This document shows, piece after piece, positions 1 through 12,100 of a stretch of 36,674 nucleotides of DNA (the first letter of the stretch is position 1; each line of letters opens with the position of its first letter). Origin of the DNA: Plantago elongata (lineage: Eukaryota; Streptophyta; Magnoliopsida; Lamiales; Plantaginaceae); assembly GCA_036897095.1 (NCBI GenBank), contig JAYMSP010001064.1, positions 1 through 36,674 on the forward strand. Reading direction: 5' to 3'. The notes beneath the pieces are model-generated. The model had not been told where the DNA came from. It made no database searches and worked only from the letters and a program-made list of their open reading frames with translations. Position numbers and translations under genes: made by a program.

Positions 1-252
1 CCTACTAGGCGTAGTATTCCCAAGAATTTCATACCAGTTACCTCCATCACGTAACTGTATAAGCGGATGGATAGGATGTGTGCAATTGACCATGAATAGG
101 CCACAATTGGGATCATTGGAGAGTGGAAATGTTATGGAACCAAGTCCCGGACAGTCGAAGGATGTTGGGCAGGTTGATGATTCAGCTATATTGTGGATGA
201 GAAGAAGATAAAACACTAAGAAGAAGAAAAGGAATAAACTGGATGGACACAT
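1..252 (-). CDS. LRK10L/WAK-like receptor kinase, first exon (partial)
   Basis: An open frame of 84 codons starts at ATG 252-250 on the minus strand and runs off the left edge without a stop. Residues 4-23 form a hydrophobic signal peptide. From residue 28 there is a typical GUB_WAK_bind galacturonan-binding domain: C28, then FDCPGLG with C34, the FPL motif at 42-44, NCGLF with C50, VNC with C57, and IQL followed by WYEI near residues 68-78. This arrangement is known from LEAF RUST 10 locus receptor-like kinases (LRK10L) and WAK-like proteins. In those families a second WAK_assoc domain, a transmembrane helix and a Ser/Thr kinase follow. None of that lies in this window, so the kinase part is inferred, and a GUB_WAK_bind-only secreted protein is possible. 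The likely role is cell-wall or pathogen sensing at the plasma membrane. The ATG was chosen because the signal peptide starts directly after it. Confidence 0.82.
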   Translation of the reverse strand, partial: MCPSSLFLFFFLVFYLLLIHNIAESSTCPTSFDCPGLGSITFPLSNDPNCGLFMVNCTHPIHPLIQLRDGGNWYEILGNTTPSR

Positions 253-321
253 AGCTACAAATTAATAATGGAACGGTGTGAAATGGCAGGCAATGAACTG
301 GAAAGCTGAGTAATGTAGTTT

Positions 322-328
322 CTTATAA
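322..328 (-). promoter_or_regulatory. possible TATA box of the LRK10L-like gene
   Basis: A TATAAG-type motif lies about 70 nt upstream of the minus-strand ATG, which would give a leader of roughly 40 nt. Only the motif and its distance support the call. Confidence 0.25.
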
Positions 329-331
329 GCA

Positions 332-3300
332 ACTGCAGCCTGCAGGTAGGAAGGATAGGCTTCTTAGTTTTTATTGTTCAAAGACTTGCTCAGTTCCGGA
401 GGAGACTTATGATAGACTTCTGGTAGAAAATTTTTGTAATATAAACATTATTTTGGTTCATTTCTTTGATTTGGTAATATAGCATGATAACTTATGTTAA
501 TATTTAAAGATTGGTTGTAAATCCATTCAAATGAATCATATAGGAAAATGAATCATATAGGATGATGAAATGGCCCAGAATACTTGTATAGTTGAAATGT
601 CTTATTAATGAATGATAGTGATAATGCAACTTTGAATTTGTCAATTGTCAGCATATAATTATTGGTTTCATTTTTTATCAAACCATCGGCCTGGTACGTT
701 TGGCTTTTCTTCCTTTTTGATATTGATTAACCTTGAATTATAAATCTTACTAATCAGTATCCGTGTTTAAATAATGCAATCATGAATCAATTTATTATTT
801 ACAACTTGAGCACCATTTTATTTAGAAAAGAAAATACTATCCATAGATATTTAACCAATTTCTACCACACGATATATATTAATAATAAATCATATTGTAC
901 AACGGTCAAAATAGTTAGGCAACAAACTGAAGGCAAAATGAACATATTAAATAAGAATATAGTTTTATTTAATTACAACTCACATGACAATGAACTAACT
1001 TAAAATACATAAAGTGTAACTTTAAAAATTTCTATGTCAATGCACACGTGTCATAACAAATCATCAACATTCCCTACCACCTTAGAATCTTGCAGGCATT
1101 GAAACAATATTAATTGCTCTAGAATATCAATAACATTTTCATCTTCTCGATATAATAGTTGTTCGTTCATACTATCATGCCTCTTCAGAATAACATCATT
1201 TTTACACATTATGATACAAGCATCTCGGTTCATCTGTACATTCCACCAATACCAGTCCAGTATCATTGAATTAATCCTACTTCTTCTTTGAAGCTTCCAT
1301 TCTTGACTATGTTTCGATAACCTAAATCTGGCAGCAATGATATACATCTGGAAACAAGAGCAATGGTACCAAACGACACTCACATGGCTTGGATGCACAA
1401 CTCAACATCAATCTGCCGTTGATAGGTCGACCGACTTTATAAGAAGGTTATTGCCTGAATAATGTAAATGACACATTTTAACATGAAGTTTAACTAATAA
1501 CAAAGTGATGAACAAACATATATCACATGACAAAACAAATATGTATAAATATACTTGGTTTGTTATGTAGGATGAAAAAAACCATGTGACACCTAATAGA
1601 CAGACTTGATCTGTCATACATAAAGTATTAGCTTGTGTGGCTCTGTAGTCCATATTAAAAGTAATGAAGGATCATAAATAAGTTATAAGCAATCAAAATT
1701 AAATGCTTATGTGATTGATAGAACCAGATTATAGAAATTCAGGCTCAAAACACACATGATTATTATTAAGACGTACGAAACAAATAATACAAACAACTAA
1801 AGGAGTAAATTAAAACTTATTCATTTGCATAAAACAAAGATATAATAAATGATGGAGCACGTACTATCACTGCGAATAAAAGAGATGGACCATTCAATAG
1901 TCAATATAGATTTATATAGCACGTAATTAATCTAAAACTGTTCTACGGCAAACACAAGATGTCAGTCTCTAACTTCATAGATCTCCTCTGCTGAAAAAGT
2001 GTGCATGAAACTTACCAATCATAGTGTCTGAACTGAGGAAATCTTTATAAAAATACCTCAATAGCAAAAGAACACATGAACTGAGTGGATTTATCCCTCC
2101 TAAAGAACTGGAATATTTAACTTCATAAGGAATTGAACTATGTTTTAAGAGGAAAATGCACCAGTGACGACAATGTGCACAACTCAACATGTACATGATA
2201 CCTCTTATTTTATCAATCTTCAACCAGGAATGTGATAATGAATGATATAGGCTAAAATAAAAAGGAGAAGTATGATAACTGTCTTTCTTACCCTGCAGAC
2301 AGACGAATAGACGATGTGATTGTTGAGAAATGATTCACCATGAAAAGAGAAGTTGATGAATGACTCACTATAGAAAGAGATGTACAAGTTGTTGACCATG
2401 TGATTGTTCATGATGGGCAAGTTGATTATGCTTTATAGAGGAATCAAGCTAAATCAAAAGAAAAATGCACCTTAATTTGTAATAAATGGAGCTACACCTT
2501 TGAATTAGTTAGTAAATAAATACATAACTAATGTTCATGACATGTAATCTATTTAAGGGAACAAAGTAAAATTGGAACTGAGCAGCACATACAAAACTCA
2601 CAACAGTCAATTCAAAACTCTATGCATGCTTTGTTGACACTCTCAAATTTGACACAAGCACTTCTTACCCTCTCTCACAAACTCAATTAGAATATTAGGG
2701 TCCAAAAGCGTGGATCCAAAAGTTAGATATTCACAAGTATTATAGACAGATTCCTTTTAAGCATTTATTTGCTTCCAATTATTCAAGCCCTTACAAAGTT
2801 GGTCAATATGTATGCGTGTCCGACACCACCGTCTTTACATACTCGAGAATTAATATGAATTCTAATATTTTTACATTTTATATTTATTAATATAAATTGA
2901 TGAGTAAGTTTTTAAAAAGAAGATTAGAAAACTAACAAAATCATTGGAACTTATCTCACTTATAACTCACTCTCTTTGATTTATGTTTTTTCTTGCAGGC
3001 TGCAGCACTATGTCTTACACCTCAATCTAACTATTTATCAAGAATAGGACAAAGAGTCTTAATACTAACTAACTAAATCATATCATAGAAAAAATATATA
3101 AACCATCTAATTGCAATATGTATAGTTACTTACTCAACCATTTAACTGAATGCATTTTTCCCCACATTATGCTTGAAAATAAAATAGTGAAAGCAGCAAG
3201 CCATGTAATGAAGTACACATCTCATACGAACTCTAACATATACTATATCATCACATAACAAAATATTGTAAACAAGAAGTTGAAATACATGATATGACTA

Positions 3301-3505
3301 TGAACGGTGCATTCACATAATTCACCCTCAAATATGGATGTACTAAATTTAACAGCATGACTACATGAACATTTGCCAACCCAAAAAAGTTTCTATACAA
3401 GGTTTAAATCTAGGGGATGCGGGAGAAATTCGAGATGTTATATAAAAAAGCAAACATAATGAAGAATATACTAATAAATTAAGAAGCACGAGGGTAATCG
3501 AAACA
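332..3505. other. AT-rich intergenic region, no convincing gene
   Basis: This stretch has low GC and is full of stops. A minus-strand open frame at 1051-1398 (115 codons) and another at 1408-1653 (81 codons) match no family I recognise. Near 505-560 a 16-bp phrase (AATGAATCATATAGGA) occurs twice. Between about 2320 and 2420 there are degenerate repeats of a GATTGTTGA/GATTCAC-like phrase. I see no RNA gene and no clear transposon ends. Confidence 0.5.
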
Positions 3506-3676
3506 TCATAAGCAACAATTAAGAGTAATTGAATAAAAAATTGTAATTCCTAAGAGGAAATAAATAGAGGATGGTGGGAGGACGAACGGGAAGATACTGT
3601 GAAGAGTCATAATTTTCCATGGACTTAATCGGTGGTCTAGTCTTTCAAGCGCCGGCAACTTTCGTTGGATTTTCAT
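3506..3676 (-). other. small open frame behind a TATA-like box, unproven
   Basis: The stretch around 3600-3870 is visibly richer in G+C than its surroundings. On the minus strand a TATATAA motif (3757-3751) is followed about 75 nt later by an ATG at 3676. That ATG opens 56 codons with a basic N-terminus and a hydrophobic C-terminal stretch (residues 36-54). A second ATG in another frame opens at about 3620. No family is recognised. It could be a small gene, a non-coding transcript start or a gene relic. Only the base composition, the TATA-like motif and the open frame are seen. Confidence 0.15.
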
Positions 3677-4293
3677 TCGGTGTCGTCGTTCCGATCAAGA
3701 GGTGGCCGCTTGTGATATGAACTGTGAACGAAGAAGATAGGTTGGGGTAGTTATATAGAGAAGCAAATCGAGTGGTACCCTGAAAATGGTGTAACGTAAA
3801 GTGTGATGTTGATCCAAGCGAAGTAGTGGAGGGGCCGCCCAAGTGGTTGATGCAAGATCTGAAGAGCTGCTTTGTTTTTTCAGTGACGATTCATAAAAGT
3901 TGTTTTACGCTTTTAATAAGTGTTAAACAAACTGGAACTTATTATATTGTTTAATTTTGAAAAAAAAAATTGGTTCCAAAACTATTACTAAAACATTTGA
4001 AATACATAATATATACTAAATTGTTGGCATTATTAGTAACGGTAATATAACTCATCCACTAAAAAATAATCGATTAAAATGATCGATCCAAGACATTATG
4101 CATACCTAATATACATAGTACTAACATTTATAGCTACGAGTTGACTAATTACTATGTTTTCGTGTCTTTGTCATGGTATGAAATTGCTAGAGAGGTGTTT
4201 TGAATCGAGGTTGCATGCATGATCATCGAACAAGAATAGTTTTGGTTTTTAATTCCAATAAGCGGCTAGTTGAAAGGTCTACATTATCGCATA

Positions 4294-4500
4294 AAGTAAA
4301 TAACATGATTATTTTTTATTTATTACTAGTATCCGTTTGTATGACTAATTCAGTTAAGCATTGTCGGATCCTTTTTGAGATGTCGGCTCTCCCAACGAAG
4401 CTTTTTATATTCACAAAACTCAAACCCAATACCTTGCTTAAATGAACTCAAGTCCCTTACCACTTAAGCCAACAATCGTTGGTAAGTAAATAACATAATT
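4294..4500 (-). mobile_element. tRNA-derived SINE with target-site duplications
   Basis: Read on the minus strand, the element has a tRNA-like head. An A box (TGGCTTAAGTGG, 4471-4460) is followed after 33 nt by a B box (GGTTTGAGTT, 4426-4417), the spacing of an internal Pol III promoter. The 3' end is A/T-rich (near 4311-4327). The whole is bracketed by direct repeats AAGTAAATAACATGATT (4294-4310) and AAGTAAATAACATAATT (4484-4500), which match at 16 of 17 positions. They read as a target-site duplication from retroposition. The element itself is 4311-4483, 173 bp. It has no coding capacity. I cannot name the SINE family. Confidence 0.75.
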
Positions 4501-4554
4501 CATTTATGAATTCATTTATGAATCAACGTAACATTTATGAATCAACGTAACATT
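4501..4554. repeat. short tandem repeat, 19-bp unit
   Basis: The unit CATTTATGAATCAACGTAA occurs at 4513-4531 and 4532-4550. It is preceded by a partial copy from 4501 and followed by the start of another. The array abuts the SINE's target-site duplication. Confidence 0.8.
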
Positions 4555-6563
4555 ATAATCTTAAATTACGATGTTAATGTTCAAAATGTTGCTCTATCCC
4601 CACCCACTCATCCAGATCAGAGGATATCATATGCAATAGACTCCAGTTTATTCACCATTAGACAATATGCTCAAAGGAAGATGATAAGTTTCTTTCCTAA
4701 TAATTCATAATCATACATTTTACCTATCTCATTCACAATTAAGGTGATATATCCCCCATATGATTATCCGCTAATCGCAGGTTAAACTATTAATACATGT
4801 CAGGATGCAGCAATATGCAGTGATCATCTGTGCCCAATTTAGTTAAAGAACTATTTAAGTTGTTATGAACATGTTCTACATAAACTATATATTAAGTGAT
4901 CATATATCATCACCAGAAATTAAATAAGTCCTATAAGTGTATATTAAAATTTACTCCAGTTCATTTTCTCCACTGTGTGTAGAGTAGAACATCTTACAGT
5001 TGAGCTTGTGTAATCTATGTATATACTGTGAAAGAAATATTCAAAAAGAGCTATACCATAACAAATTAAATTTTATGTGATAAAAAATTAAAAATGAAAT
5101 TAAATATAATTGAATATTTTAATCACCCTTTCACCTCGTGGACAATCAAATAAGAAAAGAAATCAAAATTTATGGACATACTTCAAAATCCCACAAAAAA
5201 TAAAGAAAATTTACTAAATATAGTGAGACAAGGCCACCAAACATTCCGACATCAACAACTATTCCTATTTTACTTCTAAATAAATTCTCCTTCGTATTTT
5301 ACATACTATCAATAGGTAAGAGTAAAATATAAATTATTGCACTAATCTATCTAATTGCATACTATACTACAAACAATAACATTAAATAACAACTAAAGTA
5401 TATTCATTTTGCTAGACTAATTTTCATGGACATGCATTTTAAATTTGAATTAATTTACTACAAGAAATTTGTAATTAAATTTGTTGATTTAGTCGAAATT
5501 GAGACAATTGCTTGCATTTTATTAGATTCTCAGTGTCATTCAATTCTCCCAACAATCTTGATCAAACTAAGTTTTATATATATTTGAGGAGCAGGATAAA
5601 TTTCAGAGACTAATTAAGTCTATGTCTAAACTCTAAATTGATCTGGATTTTATATTATCTTAGTGTATATGCATTTCCTCTTAATAGTTGAATTATATAA
5701 ATTCAATCAAATATAAAATTTCATAAAACTATATAAATAATAAATCTATTTAAAATCACCGAATGTCTTAGAAATAAAAATAATCATCCAAAGAAATTCA
5801 GAAAGACTTAAATACTTTAGGATTTATACCTCATTCAATTATCTCAACAAAATTATATGAAACTAATTTTTGTATAGTTAGAATAACAGAATGTCTAAAC
5901 TAATTCATGTTATATTTTCGTTATTTTAAGCAGTTCCTAATTATCAGCAATATTTGGTCATATTCAAATCCACCACCCAAATTAAGTCAACATGTAGGAT
6001 CGAGCAATAGAATCAATTTCAGTTGCTAAAAGAGTGGATATCTAGATTGAGTAAATTTTATATTATCTTTATTTAATTAGTTCATAATGATCTGTAATAT
6101 CTAAACTGAATCATATAGTGTATTATTTTGTTGTTGGGTGATATACAACTATAAATATTACTCCTTATTAGATAGCAGGATTACCAAATCACTTTCTAGA
6201 TTATTAAAAAGGCAAGTACCCTATAGAACCTCATTCATTTTACAGTTCATTTTGTTATGCTATATAGATATATATATTATGTTTACACTCTAATTTTTCA
6301 TTAGAGTTTAGAACGTAGAATATCCACAAACAATATGAGGTGTAGAATATAAACACAATCATGTAAATTAAATACTCTACTTTAATAAATTTCAGTTTTG
6401 ATTGCAAATAGAGTAGAATTTTTTTAGTATACCTAGCGTTGCTTGAATGCCATACAATACGCAGTTTGTACCTCGCATTATAGTGTGGAGTCGAAATAAT
6501 AACAAAGATGCCTCTTTTCATAGGAATATCACAATAGCTAAAAACATGTACCGGTCATGCCTC

Positions 6564-6588
6564 TTTTTTTTTTTTTTTTTTTTTTTTT
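6564..6588. repeat. T25 homopolymer
   Basis: A run of 25 T. It may be the remnant tail of a minus-strand retroposon, but no matching element body or target-site duplication was found. Its length is also liable to sequencing error. Confidence 0.85.
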
Positions 6589-7179
6589 AGGACCCAAAAA
6601 CGTGTAGTTTAGGTGCCTATAAAATTTATAAATCTCACGTAAATGGTCATAAGAAATTAATAAGTAGGATAAAATTCCAATATAATAGGAGATTAGTTAA
6701 AATTTTGTGACTGTTTGGAATACTATTCGAATTGAAAAAGCCAATTGAAATTATATTTTTTTAAACTGAAACGTAATTTAATTTGAGTTTTCCCAATCCA
6801 AATTATATATCAAACATACACTAATCACTTAATTATATTTTAGGTAAGATAATAAATCTTTTTTGATGAAGTACATTCAAAAACTTTATTTTTTGCTTTT
6901 CCAAGATAAGTCACTATTGATGTTGATGGGACCAAGGTTTCACCGATATGCCTACACTTGCAAGGAAGTTCACTACTTAGTTAATCAGTTGCTCTTAAAT
7001 CTCTCTGTTTCAGTGGTAATTCACTATCTATCATGTATTTTGTAAACTAATTGTCCTAAAAAATATCAAATTTGTTCACCAAGAGAAAGAGCTAATTATT
7101 TCAATGCAAATGGATTTATCTTCTCTCTACTTTCTTCATCCATAAAGGGCCCCGGGAAGGGGTTGTGGAAAAAAAATAA

Positions 7180-7640
7180 ACAGTAGCAAGTGAAATCACG
7201 TTTGTAGAATAATATTTTTTTATGTATTTGGTGGGGTGACGCATACCACTACGGGGTTGTTTAGAATCGGGGGTTGGTAAAGACAACAGTAACATGTGAA
7301 ATTATGTTTGTATACTACTCTTAACTTTACTTTTTTGGCGTTCGTTAGAAACTTCCCAGTCCATAAATCAAAAATTTTAATTCACTACCTATATCTTTAT
7401 TATATCTCTTTCATAATTCATCATCATTTTATTCAATCTCTCTCTCATACTTTATCACTTACAAATGTGCCAATATAATACTCCACATAAATTAATAAAA
7501 TATGACTTTTTCTTAATTTGAGAGAAAGTAAATGGTTAGGAAGTTTATAAAAGACCAGAGGGTGTGTGTGGTGGGGTGACCACATTCCATATGGAGTTGT
7601 TGGGAAGAAACCTATTGATCGTGTGTATACTATTATAATT
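7180..7640. repeat. diverged local duplications
   Basis: A phrase CAGTAGCAAGTGAAATCACG near 7181 recurs diverged near 7287 (CAGTAACATGTGAAATTATG), about 106 bp apart. A second phrase GGTGGGGTGACGCATACCAC near 7229 recurs diverged near 7568 (GGTGGGGTGACCACATTCCA). The copies look like old tandem duplications inside a transposon-derived stretch ending at the Helitron-like terminus 7915. Confidence 0.55.
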
Positions 7641-7886
7641 TTTTTTGTTCGATTTGTGATGGTTATCATTATTTTAAAGAAAATGTACATGTTACTAACT
7701 AATAGGTCGGGTATGGTACGATCATATTCTCTATACTTAGCATAAACAAACTCTCAATGATATAATATTTGCTCAAAAAGTACTACAAACCTACATTACC
7801 ACCAACGTTGTTCACATAGCTACTTTATTTTCTCGATTAATTTATTTTATCACACCCTTCTATTTATATTATTAAAAGTAAATAAT

Positions 7887-7915
7887 ACCGTGGCATCGCC
7901 AGGGGTCAGTACTAG
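7887..7915 (+). mobile_element. Helitron-like 3' terminus
   Basis: A short hairpin-forming segment (CCGTGGC ... GCCAGGG, one mismatch) is followed by GTCAGTA and then CTAG at 7912-7915, with T next. Hairpin plus CTRR inserted before T is the known 3' end of plant Helitrons. The end of the Helitron at 31363 carries a closely related terminus. The 5' TC end was not located, so the length of this non-autonomous element is unknown. Confidence 0.55.
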
Positions 7916-8289
7916 TTTATTTTCTGAATGTTAAGGTAGGATGAAAATCAAATTCGGTTATTGTTAAATATTTTTCCCTTAAATATATATATTTTTCCAC
8001 TATAAAATTACGTTGAAGTTAAACAACTTGAACAATTGAGATTAGTCGGAGTGGTAAAATGAATTTGAATGATACTCCATTTTTTTTGGCCATTGATGTT
8101 GATTCAATTTCAATTGTTTGGTAGTCCACTGTTATCTATTTTATCATTGGCATAACACCCTAATATAATCGATTTACATATAGTTGATTAGATGAAAAGT
8201 ACTAACTCGGAAATTACATCTTTTCAATTTAAATACAACACATATTATCATCGTAAACTTTGAAATATTCAAGTTACGATGGTTCAGAC

Positions 8290-8564
8290 ATAATATACAA
8301 TCAATCTTACGAGTTCGACTAAATGAAAGAACAAATGATACATTTTGTACTATTTTCGCACCACCGAACTGAAACGTTTATAGTTCAAAATTCATAACAT
8401 GATTACATACAAACTACATTATTTTCCTTTGGAAATCTAAGTATGAGCATCAACTTATGTTGGATCCGATATAATATACAGTCAATCTAACGAGTAGTGA
8501 TTCTTTACACTATATACTTTTTTCGCACATCGAACAAAAACGTCGTACGTTCAAATATCATAAC
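8290..8564. repeat. diverged tandem duplication, about 178-bp period
   Basis: 8290-8398 and 8471-8564 share a start (ATAATATACA then TCAATCT and ACGAGT) and an end (TTTCGCAC, CGAAC, AAACGT, TTCAAA, ATAAC) in the same order. This indicates an old duplication upstream of the HUA2-like promoter. Confidence 0.6.
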
Positions 8565-8769
8565 GCAAATGAATACATTGAATACGACCCTCTACAATTT
8601 CTTTTTTCAATCTCCGAATGAACATAAACACATTATTTTTTTCCCTCTTTTGGAATATAAATATCCATTCCTTCCATTATCGGAAATTCCCAGGTGTTTC
8701 TTACCCTTTTATTCCTTTTACCAATAATTTTTATTTACTTACAAATTATATTTTTATTATTACACTTTT

Positions 8770-9136
8770 TTAATATTACAAAAACCAAAACAAAAACAAA
8801 AACAAACAAAACACAGAGGAGAGCATTGTGTTGTGTTGTGTTGTGTTTCTCTTCTCTTCTCCTCTCCATTCCATCACCACCGCCTTCACATACACACCAA
8901 CAACTCTACTCTGTTGATTTTCCCTTCCTTTCTTACAGTGATCGGACAAAACCCACTTCACAAAACCTAGTTTAAACAAAACCCTTTACATAGACACCTT
9001 CAGTTTCATTGCCCGTACACCAATTCCCCTTATTCTTGATTCTTGTTCTATGTTCTTGTCTCTTTAGGGTTTTTGATTTTTCAGGTCAATTTCAGCTCAA
9101 TTGCGGATTGGGTTTCGAGAATCTTGAGGTGCCCCC
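8770..9136 (+). promoter_or_regulatory. HUA2-like gene promoter and 5' leader
   Basis: An A/C-rich stretch (8776-8817) is followed by a (TTGTG)n run at 8826-8848 and a C/T-rich tract to about 8880, typical of plant leaders near transcription starts. No unequivocal TATA box is seen. A five-codon upstream ORF (ATG 9050, TAG 9065-9067) sits in the leader. It is in frame with the main ATG at 9137 but closed by its own stop. Confidence 0.5.
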
Positions 9137-12100
9137 ATGCCTCCAGGTAAAAAACGAGGAGCAAAGGGGGCAAAAGCCGCCGAGTTTCGTCTCGGCGATC
9201 TTGTCCTTGCCAAGGTCAAGGGCTTTCCGCATTGGCCTGCCAAGGTGCCGCATTCTTGCTTTGCTTCACTTATTGTTTACGTAACTTTGCTGTTTTAACT
9301 ATTTGCAGATGTTTAATTCTCGAAAAATTATTTATTTGTTTGCTTGGTTTACTTGATTGAGTTTACCACCTGATGGATTTAACTGGTGGTGTTGTTGTGT
9401 TCAGTATTAGGAAGTATTGGTTTGGGTTAGGTGAGGGTTTTGATGATTTAGGGTTAATGTGGTTTGTGGAAGATAAGGATGGTGAGATTCCGGTGCTTGT
9501 CGCGTCGTATAATACAAAATCGAAAGTGGATTTTGTCGGGTGTAGCGGATTCCTGAACCCAGTAAGTTTTAGGGTTAGAGATCCACTTATTGGATTAGGT
9601 CATGGTATGAGGTGGTATATGTATCATGTCGAGACAAAATGAAATTGTTGGGAAAAGCTAGGGATGATGGTTACGTCGATTTGATATATGATGTTACCTT
9701 ATGCACGTGTGGGCGTATCTTTCGGTGATTCTGTATGCACGTGGCCGAGTCTCTGCCTTAATGCACTTTCTGTAACTGAGGTTTATGCTTAGGTAGGTAT
9801 TTTCCATTCTGATTGACCTTGCCACTTAACGCCCTAACAGAGTGGATTGCTTTTTGTTTTTATGTTGGATTATGGGAAGTAGCATTACTTCTTTTGAAGT
9901 AGATGGAAGTAAATGTTGGACTGAAGATCCACATTTTGGAATGAGTCATTTGTGAGGGTATAAATAGATAGAGAAAACGGGAATCAGGGGGACGTTATGA
10001 CGTTTGCTCAAATAAAATGAATCCAACTTTATGCATCTGCTTTATATCTAAATGTGCAGGCGTATTTTTTGTAATTATGTATGCACGTGAATGCCTATCT
10101 GTTTTCAAGGCCCTTTCTATTGTTGTCTTTACTGTTTAGGCATGTATATACCTAACAAACACTGTCAGCCAGACCATTGATATTAACTTATTAAGTAGTT
10201 AGCGGATTAGCATGCCCATTAGGACAATTGCTATTGTTTCCCGGTCTTATGTTCTTCTTGATATATGTTCACTTTGTGCCAATACATGAAGGTTGCAGTG
10301 CGTTCTCTACATCGTTATGTTTCACTGGCAAGCCTTATTAAGATAACTGCTATTTTTCCAGGTCTTATATTCTTCTTAGTATTGGTTTACTTTGTATATA
10401 TAGTATATAACGTGAAGTTTGCAGTATGTTCTCTACATTATTATGTGTCACTGGCAAGCCTGTAGCTTAACTTTTATGGTTTTAAACTTCAGATTAGCGA
10501 ACCTGAAGCTCATAAGCTCACCCAGGACTCTAAGAAGTACTTCGTGGAGTTCTTTGGTACAGGGGAAATGTAAGCGTTATGTGCTTTAGTTATTTTACAA
10601 ATGTAAACTGAATAATCGCTTGATGATTATGTAGAACATGGAAGACCCTCATGTGTCTTGTCAAATTTGTAATAGCTTAACTGTGACAAGTCTAATTACA
10701 TATTCTGGATTTTTCTTTGAGAAATCACATCACATTTCCTTGCATATCCTCTCTTCAACTCTTTAAATGTGTCTTTTCGTAATGTTATCTGTCATTTGAT
10801 GTTTTTGGAGCATAAATTTTGTTTCCACTTTCCATACCAAGTTGCCTGTGTGGCGGATCTTCTTTTAATCTGCTGATATATAATATTTATTGCTTTATGA
10901 AATTGAAGTACGCGTGGTTTTTGCATGTTATTAATTTCCATCCAATAAATTCTTACATTTGCTGGATACGGGGCTTCAGTGCAATTTAAGGAATACCCCG
11001 CGATAGTTGTAATGCTTTCTGGTTTTGTCGGGTATCTCTGAATCCCATTTATCATATGCATAAGCCCTTCAATTTTCTTTTCCTTCTATGTTCTTGGAAA
11101 TAATGCAAGGAACAAAGAAAATAGAAGTTAATGGTTAAAGAAAAAGAAATAAAGTTGTTTTTGCAAGGTATTTTTGAACATCTTTTTTTCATTTTCAGTG
11201 CGTTTGTGGCTCCGGGTGATATCCAGGCATTCACCAGTGAGAAAAAAAATGAGCTGACTATTAAACGTCAAAAAAGCAAGACAATTAAATTCTTTGCTGA
11301 AGCGGTGGAGCAAATCTGTGCAGCATTTGAGATGTTGCGAAGTTCCGCTTTTAATAGTGTAAGCAATGACAATGCTATGCTGAATCTAGCATCTGAGACA
11401 AACTCTCAAGATGCAGCCGTTGATGGAGCCTTGAAGGTAGGTGGTAAAGATAGGATTGATAAAGAAGGACCAGACTGTAGGACGGAGATCATTGGGACGA
11501 TTGGTATGTGCTCTGTGTTAGAGGGTTGTTCGCAAAAACAAGATGCGGCTGAATGTGAAGATATAAAGTCTGGCTTGAATGTGAAGCATAACTTGCCTCC
11601 CCAGATATTTCCTGGGAAGAATACTAATCTTGCTGCAAATCCTGTTAATGAACAGGAGGGGCCTGCCGCAACTACTAGCCCATCCCATCCTAGGGAGGAT
11701 GGTTATTGTGGTATCAAAGTGGAAGGTAATCCAGATGGTGACCAGAGTAAATTGACAAATGATCATCAGCCAAATCAGTCAATGGTGATCAAGAAGGAGT
11801 CCAAGGGTGCAGGGTCAAGGAATAGTGATTCAGCCATTTCTAATGAGAATGCTGTAGGAACGGAGATAGAAACCCCGGTGGATGTCCATAAGAAGGTCTC
11901 GTCTGTTAATAATCTAACATCAGGGTCAGATGTAAATAGTGAAAGGAAGGATAAATGGTTGGTAAAAGAGAAAAAAGATTCTGAGATGATGAGGAAGAAA
12001 CTGAAAGGTGCAGGGTCAAGGAATAACAATTCAGCAATTTCTCATGAGAATGCTGCAGAAATGAAGCAAATAAAATCCCCGGTGCATGGCCACAAGGTCT

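Larger units (their letters stand above)
4555..7885. other. AT-rich intergenic region
   Basis: No gene is visible in either strand. The open frames here are short, lack family resemblance and have low-complexity composition. The only structured parts are the T homopolymer at 6564-6588 and the diverged repeats at 7180-7640, listed separately. Confidence 0.6.

Noticed and set aside
4410-4475. tRNA gene on the minus strand
   Set aside because: A and B boxes are present but no acceptor stem or anticodon arm forms. Flanking duplications show it is a SINE head.
8694-8979. Open frames on both strands across the HUA2-like leader
   Set aside because: They run through low-complexity A/C and (TTGTG)n sequence upstream of the conserved PWWP start at 9137 and show no family resemblance.
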